From JAZDGX01 sp043806645 (GTDB lineage: Bacteria; Eisenbacteria; RBG-16-71-46; CAIMUX01; WJJG01), in assembly GCA_043806645.1 (NCBI GenBank), contig JAZDGX010000213.1, forward strand, positions 1 through 14,183: DNA of 14,183 nucleotides, given 5' to 3'. Position numbers and translations under genes: made by a program. A model generated the notes under the pieces. It worked only from the letters and a program-made list of their open reading frames with translations, was not told the origin of the DNA and made no database searches. This document shows, in pieces, positions 6,326-11,748 of the stretch. The first letter of the stretch is position 1. Every line of letters starts with the position of its first letter.

Positions 6326-8695
6326 TTACGGTTTGGGTACGATCTCGTACCAGACCTTCTCCAGCTCGAAGATCACGTGGTTCCCCAGGGCGAGGATCGC
6401 CCCGATCTCCGGATGCGCCTTCAACAGGGCGAAGTATTCCTCCGAGCCTACCGTGATGCGCTCGAGCTGTGGGTCGGCCGGGCAGTCGAGCTGCCGCCAG
6501 AGGTCGCCGTCGCGCTGAAAGGTCCGACCCGCCGTCGAGCGGATCGCGCCGCTGTCCTTCTCTTCGAACCTCGCCGACGCGAGATCCTCGACCTTGCGCG
6601 ACATCTCGAAGCCGATTTCGCCGGTCTGTGCGGCCATGGGCTTCTTGGATGAGAGAGGCTGCTCCAGCGTGCCGGGATCGAGTTCGATGGACACGTTCTT
6701 CGACCGGCCTTCCCGCATGTTTTCTGATCCACCTCCACGGAGCCCGGAGAAGATCCGATCGATCGTCCTTGCGACCCTGCCGCGAGAATCGGACGAGGGG
6801 GCGACTTGGTCTCTGCCCCCGCGGAAGCGCTCGTCGGCCAGCGGCATCTCGCTCTCGTCGACGAGGAACGATGTGTAGGGCGAGGCGATGCCGAAGCGCA
6901 GGCCGAGGTCCTTGATCTCATCGACCAGCTCCCGTTCCTCGCCGTAGAGACGGATGTGACGCAGCAGCGATCCGATCCTGCGCGTCGCCCACAGCCGTCC
7001 GACGAATACGTTGTCGTTGTCGAATCTGGGGAGCGAGCCGTCGTATTCGAACGAGAGATGCTTGCCCGCGGATCGTCCGATCAGCGAGATCTCCACGGGC
7101 CCCGAGCCGCTGTAGCGGCCGAAGAGCACGAGCTGGCTACCGCGGAAAAGGTCGGGGATCGCGCCGGGCTCGAGATCGCGCAGGCGCAGGCCGTGGGCCT
7201 CGAGCCTGAGATCGGTCATGACCGGCTGGGCGATCTGGTCGTAGAAGCCCGCGATGCGCTGGTGCAGGTCCTCGGTCGGACGGACATAGCTCGGCGAACC
7301 GCCATGCTCGACGGCAAGCTGATCGAGGAAGACGGAGTTCACGTCATAGCCGACGCCGAAGGGGAAGATGCGGGCGCCGGCATGCCCCAGCTCCTCCAGG
7401 ATGCGCTGCGGGTCCGTTTCCCCGACCGTGGGCAGCCCGTCGGTCACGAAGACGACGAATGCCGGGCGCTCCCGGTCGAAGTGCGAGTCGAGCGCGGCTT
7501 GCAGGGCTTCTTCGATGTTCGTCCCGCCGCCCGATTCCAGCCGGCGCACGAAATCCAGCGCGTCGTCCACATTCCGGCGCGAGGCTGGCTGCAGGCGGTC
7601 GGCGAAGAGGTCGGCGGAATTCGCGAAAGCGATCACGTTGAACCGGTCGTTGCCATCGAGATGGCGCAGGCAATGGGCGAGTGCTTCGCGGGCCTGCTCC
7701 ATCTTCGTCCCCTCCATCGAGCCCGACTGATCGATGACGAAGACGACGTCCTTGGGCAGAACGGGGATTCTCTGATCCGCTCCCACCGAGGCGAGCAGCA
7801 TGAAGTAGCCGTCATCGCCCGAATCGGGACGGTAGGGGACCAGGCGAATGTCCATCGCGTCTTCGGCCAGCGAGTAGAAGAAGACCAGATCGCGGTCGGG
7901 TCGCGTGCCGTTCTCCTCGAAGGTAAGCCGCACGCGGCGGCCGTCGAGGTACTCGATCACGGCGTCGTGCGTGGGACAGTACGCGTTGCGGACCGGGCGG
8001 TCGGCCTCGAGGATGATCGAGACGAAGGCGTGCTCCAACGGCCGCGACGAGAACTTCTCCGTCGAGAGCGGATAGACGAAGCGATAGAGCCCGCCCTGAC
8101 GCTCGACGATCTGATCGTACTCGAGCGCCACGCGGCGGTCGCCGTGGGGCGGGAAGGGGAAGATGCGGGCGCGGAAGACCTCGCGGCCGGCGTATTCCAG
8201 CAGCGCGGGATCGCGACTTTCACGAACGAGACCCTCGTAGATGCGGAGCGCTTCCTCCGCGTCCATCGCCTGGGCATGCACCGGCTGGCCCTCGACCCAC
8301 AGGGTGAAATCGCTGACCGCGGCGCCGTCGGGCACGGGAAAGAGGTACTCCCCCTCCACCTGACGTCCGTTTAGATTGCGGAAGGTCTGATCGATCTCCA
8401 CGTGTCCGACCTGATCGCGGATGGCGATGTGAACGTCATGATTGCGCACCGCGAGCTGAATGGGATCGGGCAACTCGGGCACGGGCCGCACGACGACGAA
8501 CCCATCGGCGAAGGCGGGAGATGCGAGAAGCGCCCAGGCCGCGAGGAGGGCGACGGCTGCGAGGAGCGCCGCGGCTGCGAGGATCGTCATGGCTGCGAGG
8601 CTCGCCATGGCTGCGCGAGGCGCCGGCTTCGCGACAATCGCTGACGCCAGGGCCCGCGGCGGAAATCCGGTGCGGACGACATTGATCGAGAGCAT
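6326..8695 (-). CDS. Exported VIT domain / von Willebrand factor A domain protein
   Basis: The 789-residue product has a signal peptide with a very long hydrophobic core (about 29-60) ending SPAFA at 59-63. Residues about 70-200 are a VIT domain (VEIDQTFRNLNGRQVEGEYLFPVP; ALRIYEGLVRESRDPALLEY), as in inter-alpha-trypsin-inhibitor heavy chains and bacterial relatives. The vWA domain spans about 315-490 with a complete MIDAS: DQSGSM at 322-327, T392 in GGGTNIEEAL and D419 in VTDGLP. A metal-dependent ligand site is therefore expected. Residues about 500-640 form a beta-rich region ending in GLRFGIASPYTSFLVDE, a stretch usual in this family. Residues about 645-715 are low-complexity and charged, and the last 75 residues are unassigned. 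No C-terminal membrane anchor is seen. AGGAG lies 6 nt before the ATG. Likely role: secreted or periplasmic adhesion or protein-binding factor; the partner is unknown. The next gene is the M28 peptidase, but a hairpin lies between them. Confidence 0.92.
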   Translation of the reverse strand: MLSINVVRTGFPPRALASAIVAKPAPRAAMASLAAMTILAAAALLAAVALLAAWALLASPAFADGFVVVRPVPELPDPIQLAVRNHDVHIAIRDQVGHVEIDQTFRNLNGRQVEGEYLFPVPDGAAVSDFTLWVEGQPVHAQAMDAEEALRIYEGLVRESRDPALLEYAGREVFRARIFPFPPHGDRRVALEYDQIVERQGGLYRFVYPLSTEKFSSRPLEHAFVSIILEADRPVRNAYCPTHDAVIEYLDGRRVRLTFEENGTRPDRDLVFFYSLAEDAMDIRLVPYRPDSGDDGYFMLLASVGADQRIPVLPKDVVFVIDQSGSMEGTKMEQAREALAHCLRHLDGNDRFNVIAFANSADLFADRLQPASRRNVDDALDFVRRLESGGGTNIEEALQAALDSHFDRERPAFVVFVTDGLPTVGETDPQRILEELGHAGARIFPFGVGYDVNSVFLDQLAVEHGGSPSYVRPTEDLHQRIAGFYDQIAQPVMTDLRLEAHGLRLRDLEPGAIPDLFRGSQLVLFGRYSGSGPVEISLIGRSAGKHLSFEYDGSLPRFDNDNVFVGRLWATRRIGSLLRHIRLYGEERELVDEIKDLGLRFGIASPYTSFLVDESEMPLADERFRGGRDQVAPSSDSRGRVARTIDRIFSGLRGGGSENMREGRSKNVSIELDPGTLEQPLSSKKPMAAQTGEIGFEMSRKVEDLASARFEEKDSGAIRSTAGRTFQRDGDLWRQLDCPADPQLERITVGSEEYFALLKAHPEIGAILALGNHVIFELEKVWYEIVPKP
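8537..8626. repeat. Five 18-bp tandem repeats inside the signal-peptide coding region
   Basis: GGCTGCGAGG-like cores recur exactly every 18 bp, at 8537, 8555, 8573, 8591 and 8609 (plus strand). Read on the minus strand they encode five hexapeptides of form A-x-x-x-L-A at residues 29-58 of the VIT/vWA protein: AMASLA, AMTILA, AAALLA, AVALLA, AWALLA. The unit is a multiple of three, so copy-number change would lengthen or shorten the hydrophobic core without a frameshift. Confidence 0.85.
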
Positions 8696-8981
8696 GGCCG
8701 TCTCCTTTCCATTGCGGGGGAGCCGCCTCCCGGGGCATCGAGCGTGTGACCACCGGACCTACATCAGGCCGGTCGCCCTTATTCCGCAAGGGATGGCGGG
8801 AAGCGCCAGAAGCGGCCGGGATCGCGGAGGGTCGTCGGGGGAAAACCGCGCTATACGAGGGCCCCGAAAGCCTGTATCATGTTGCCTCAGCCCGAGTTGA
8901 ACATCTGTCGCCGGGCGCAGCTCCAGACGGCAGGCATGCCGTCCACCAAGGTCGTGCATCCAAGAAGCGCCGAGAGCGAGA

Positions 8982-10463
8982 ATGAACGTCGATGTCTGCA
9001 CGCTGACCCTGTTGGTGGGCCTCATTGCGGGGGCCATCTTCTATTTGCATGGGTGGGGCCCCTCTCCCGGGATCCGCGGGTTGGAGAACCGTCCCGGCGC
9101 GCGCGGCGTGACCCTGGTGGGCGCCACGGGCGGTGTGGTCTTCCTGCTCGACTGGTTCCTTTACCGCACACCCAACCACGCCTATTTCTCGAGCTACCTG
9201 CTGGGCCTCGCGATCGGATGGCTGGCGCTTCTCGGATTGAGCGCGGTGCTCTACATCCTGTGGGGCTTGGGGCGCGCGCGCGCAGGCCACAGTGCATACA
9301 GCAGGCTCGTGCTCGGCCGCGGAGAAGGGGGACTGCGCGGAATATCGCGCGTGAGCCACCTGATCCTCGAGGCGCTGGCGCTGGCGGCCCCCGAGCAGGC
9401 GATCGCGCGTCCCGTCGCGGAGCCGGTGGAGCCGGCGACGCCCGCGGGAAACAACGGCGACGCTGCGGACAGCTTGTTTGCGATGCAGGAGCGACTGAAG
9501 CGGGAGAATCCCGAGGCGTATCTGGATTTCGAGCGCCTGCGGCTCGAAGGCGCCCAGCGCGACCTCGAGTTGCAGCGCGGGAACCTGGAACGGCTGTGGC
9601 AGGAATTCGGGCGCGTGCGCACGCAGCCCGAGAAAGCCGCCGCCGAAGTGATCGCGCAGAAGCAGCAGGTGATCGCGGCGCTCCAGGAAGAGCTGGCCAA
9701 GACGCGCCGCTTCTACGACCAGGATTCCGAGAAGTTGCAGGCGGCACTGGCCGAATACGACCGGCTGCTCGCCGGGCACGAGCAGGTGCGCGACGAAGTC
9801 CAGGCGCTCGTGCTCGAGCTGGAGAACGGGCAGCCGGTGCGGGACGATCTGGTCCGCATCGTCACCTATCAGAAGATCGGACATCATGCGGGCAGCGGGA
9901 TGAAACTCGGCCGGCTGGCCGTCGGAGAGGGGCAGATCACCATTCATCACGCCGAGCTGACATCGGTGAGGGCGGATGTGATCGTGAGTTCGGACAACAA
10001 CTATCTAACGATGAGCGACGGCGTGGCGCGCAAGATCCGCGATCGCGGCGGCGAGGAGATCTACCGCGAGACGCGCAAGCTGATCCCGCTGCGGCGCGGA
10101 GACATCGCGATCACCGACGCGGGCGAACTGTCGGCGCGCAAGATCTTCCACGCCGTCGTGCTCGATTTTGACGAGCGCCAGGGCCCGACCGAGGAAGTCA
10201 TCCGCGAGCTTGTGCGTAACGCGATGCACAAGGCGCGGGAGCTGAAGTTCCAACGCATCGCGTTTCCCGTGCTGGGAGCGGGATCCGGCGGGTTCCCTGC
10301 CGTAGCCGCGTTTCGGACGATGCTGCACCAGTTGGCGGAAGAGATGCTGCGGGGGGAGAACGCGGTCACGGAAGCGATCGTGTGCCTCTCGGGGCAGTTT
10401 GCGGAGATCGTGGATGTAGGGCGGGCGCTGGAGGAGATTGAGATGGTGGGGCGGGTGGAGTAG
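8982..10463 (+). CDS. Membrane protein with coiled coil and C-terminal macro domain
   Basis: The 493-residue product has three hydrophobic segments at about 7-22, 43-60 and 72-96. A variable region with an Ala/Pro-rich linker (about 135-160) leads to a long charged coiled coil at about 167-283 (LERLWQEFGRVRTQ, VIAQKQQVIAALQEELAKTRRF). Residues about 318-480 look like a macro domain, the fold that binds ADP-ribose and related nucleotides: ADVIVSSDNNYL at 331-342, FHAVVLDF in the middle and FPVLGAGSGGFP at 428-439. The first motif differs from the usual IVNAANSxL: the first Asn is replaced by Ser and the following Gly-rich loop is TMSDG, so binding may be altered. Hydrolase activity cannot be assumed. 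Topology is probably membrane-anchored with coiled coil and macro domain in the cytoplasm. The start has only a weak purine-rich site (GAGAGCGAGA). The gene is divergent from the VIT/vWA gene across 286 bp in which no convincing promoter was found. Confidence 0.85.
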   Translation: MNVDVCTLTLLVGLIAGAIFYLHGWGPSPGIRGLENRPGARGVTLVGATGGVVFLLDWFLYRTPNHAYFSSYLLGLAIGWLALLGLSAVLYILWGLGRARAGHSAYSRLVLGRGEGGLRGISRVSHLILEALALAAPEQAIARPVAEPVEPATPAGNNGDAADSLFAMQERLKRENPEAYLDFERLRLEGAQRDLELQRGNLERLWQEFGRVRTQPEKAAAEVIAQKQQVIAALQEELAKTRRFYDQDSEKLQAALAEYDRLLAGHEQVRDEVQALVLELENGQPVRDDLVRIVTYQKIGHHAGSGMKLGRLAVGEGQITIHHAELTSVRADVIVSSDNNYLTMSDGVARKIRDRGGEEIYRETRKLIPLRRGDIAITDAGELSARKIFHAVVLDFDERQGPTEEVIRELVRNAMHKARELKFQRIAFPVLGAGSGGFPAVAAFRTMLHQLAEEMLRGENAVTEAIVCLSGQFAEIVDVGRALEEIEMVGRVE

Positions 10464-10814
10464 GGAGACGAGAGCACAAATCGAACATCCAGGATGAGAT
10501 GACGCGGCACTTCGAGGGGCGGGTCGGCGTTCCCGCCGAGAATTGGGCAGCGCGGAGAACTCGGTCCTGGAGGGTCCTTGTGATCAGGCGGCGAGGATGG
10601 ACCGGTGAGTGCTACTTGGCAATTGGACTATCAAACAGCCCCAACAGAAGATAGCTGTTTGCGTGGCAATTCGTTACGGTAGGTCTCCGCTGACGCCAAG
10701 GACAAGAACCCGCCCGATCGAGCATCGCCGCCTCCGCACTCCGCTCGAGTGGCCGGCCCTCCCCCCGGGAAGAAGCGCTGGCGCTCGATCCCGTCTCGCT
10801 GCTACATGAACACC
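10464..10814. other. 351-bp gap between the macro-domain and metallophosphoesterase genes
   Basis: No convincing gene is seen. A GC-rich hairpin (GGCGGG at 10518-10523 with CCCGCC at 10532-10537) lies 55 bp after the macro gene stop and lacks a T-run. A stretch around 10610-10690 is clearly more AT-rich than the rest. It holds the inverted repeat CAAACAGC (10632-10639) / GCTGTTTG (10654-10661), flanked by direct repeats TGGCAATT at 10617-10624 and 10664-10671. No clear promoter or ribosome-binding site for the next gene was recognised. Confidence 0.6.
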
Positions 10815-11621
10815 ATGCGTGTTTTCGCTCTCTCTGATCTCCATCTCTCCTTGGCCCGACCCAAGCCAATGGACATTTTCGGTGCGTGGTGGAGCGATCA
10901 TGTGCGGCGAATAGAAACGGCATGGCGCGCTACCGTCGGTCCCGACGACGTGGTCTGCCTACCGGGGGACTTTTCCTGGGCGCTCAAGCTCGAGAATGTC
11001 CTGGGCGAGTTGGAGTGGCTCGGGGGCCTTCCGGGCCGCAAGGGTCTGGTCAAGGGCAATCACGACTACTGGTGGGCCTCGCTGGCCAAAGTGCGCGCGG
11101 CCCTTCCCTCCGGGATCTTTGTCCTGCAGAACGATTCGGTGACCATCGGTGACACGGCCTTCGCGGGCGCCCGCGGTTGGGTTGATGCGCGGCTGGACTT
11201 CGCCGGGCTCTGCGAGCGGCCGGAAGGAGTCGCCGCCGCCGATCGCCTGCCGTCCATCGGGGAGGGGGAAGAGGAGGATCGTAATCTCTACCAGAAGGAA
11301 CTCACGCGGCTGGAAGCGAGTCTTCGGCAGATCAACCCGGAGGCGCGCTTCCGTGTAGCACTCGTCCACTTCCCGCCAACCTCTCCGGCAATGGAAGCGA
11401 CCGAAGTGACGGCCCTGCTGGAGCGCTACCACATCGACGCCGTCGTCTTCGGCCACCTACACCGCGCGGGACCAACTTCCTTCACAAACCCGTACGGCAC
11501 TCGGAAGGGGATCACCTACTATCTTGTCAGCGCAGATTTCGTGGGGTTCCGCCCCGTCGCGCTGTCCATCCCGGGTACGCCGGCCTTCTCCGCTGCCCGA
11601 CCGGAGGGCTTGTCGTCGTAG
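10815..11621 (+). CDS. Metallophosphoesterase (calcineurin-like phosphohydrolase, COG1768-type)
   Basis: The 268-residue product carries the full metal-binding motif set of the calcineurin-like phosphoesterase superfamily: SDLHLS with D8 and H10, PGDFSWA with D52, GNHDYWW with N82-H83-D84, VHFPP with H185, and GHLH with H214 and H216. The start FALSDLHLS, then PMDIFGAWWSDHV, PGDFSWA and GNHDYWW resemble the predicted phosphohydrolases grouped as COG1768. Their physiological substrate is not established as far as I know. There is no signal peptide, so it is probably cytoplasmic. Start choice is uncertain: ATG at 10815 places the metal motif at the very N-terminus as in the family, ATG at 10806 adds three residues, and the frame runs back to a GTG at 10749; none has a good Shine-Dalgarno. 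The last 20 or so residues (after GFRPVAL) are an unremarkable tail. It lies between the macro and AAA+/RyR genes on the same strand. Confidence 0.9.
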   Translation: MRVFALSDLHLSLARPKPMDIFGAWWSDHVRRIETAWRATVGPDDVVCLPGDFSWALKLENVLGELEWLGGLPGRKGLVKGNHDYWWASLAKVRAALPSGIFVLQNDSVTIGDTAFAGARGWVDARLDFAGLCERPEGVAAADRLPSIGEGEEEDRNLYQKELTRLEASLRQINPEARFRVALVHFPPTSPAMEATEVTALLERYHIDAVVFGHLHRAGPTSFTNPYGTRKGITYYLVSADFVGFRPVALSIPGTPAFSAARPEGLSS

Positions 11622-11645
11622 CCATCCCCGAGATCGTCCTTCCGC

Positions 11646-11674
11646 TTGATATCCCCCTCGCTCCGCGCTAGCCT
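11646..11674 (+). promoter_or_regulatory. Candidate promoter for the AAA+/RyR gene
   Basis: TTGATA (5 of 6 to TTGACA) at 11646-11651 is followed after exactly 17 bp by TAGCCT at 11669-11674, which matches TATAAT only at the two first and the last positions. Transcription would begin near 11681, about 68 nt before the chosen ATG. The strong -35 and ideal spacing favour it; the weak -10 does not. Confidence 0.35.
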
Positions 11675-11735
11675 CTCCCGCGAGAGTTCACCCAGTTCAC
11701 ATGCGCAATTCCACAAGAGCAGCGCACATATCCCA

Positions 11736-11740
11736 GGGAG
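11736..11740 (+). promoter_or_regulatory. Shine-Dalgarno (GGGAG) fixing the AAA+/RyR start
   Basis: GGGAG lies 8 nt before the ATG at 11749. The in-frame ATG at 11701 has no purine-rich site at useful distance, so the later start was chosen. Confidence 0.6.
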
Positions 11741-11748
11741 CCTCTGCC

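Noticed and set aside
6806..8374. 522-codon open frame on the plus strand
   Set aside because: It is the antisense of the VIT/vWA gene, whose minus frame has an intact VIT domain, MIDAS motif, signal peptide and Shine-Dalgarno.
8877..9950. 357-codon open frame on the minus strand, and a 430-codon plus frame starting at 8879
   Set aside because: Both overlap the macro-domain gene in other frames and give Arg/Ala/Pro-rich translations without recognisable domains.
10499..10654. Small plus-strand frame of about 51 codons starting ATGACGCGGCAC
   Set aside because: The Arg/Trp-rich product resembles nothing, there is no good ribosome-binding site, and it runs into the hairpin region.
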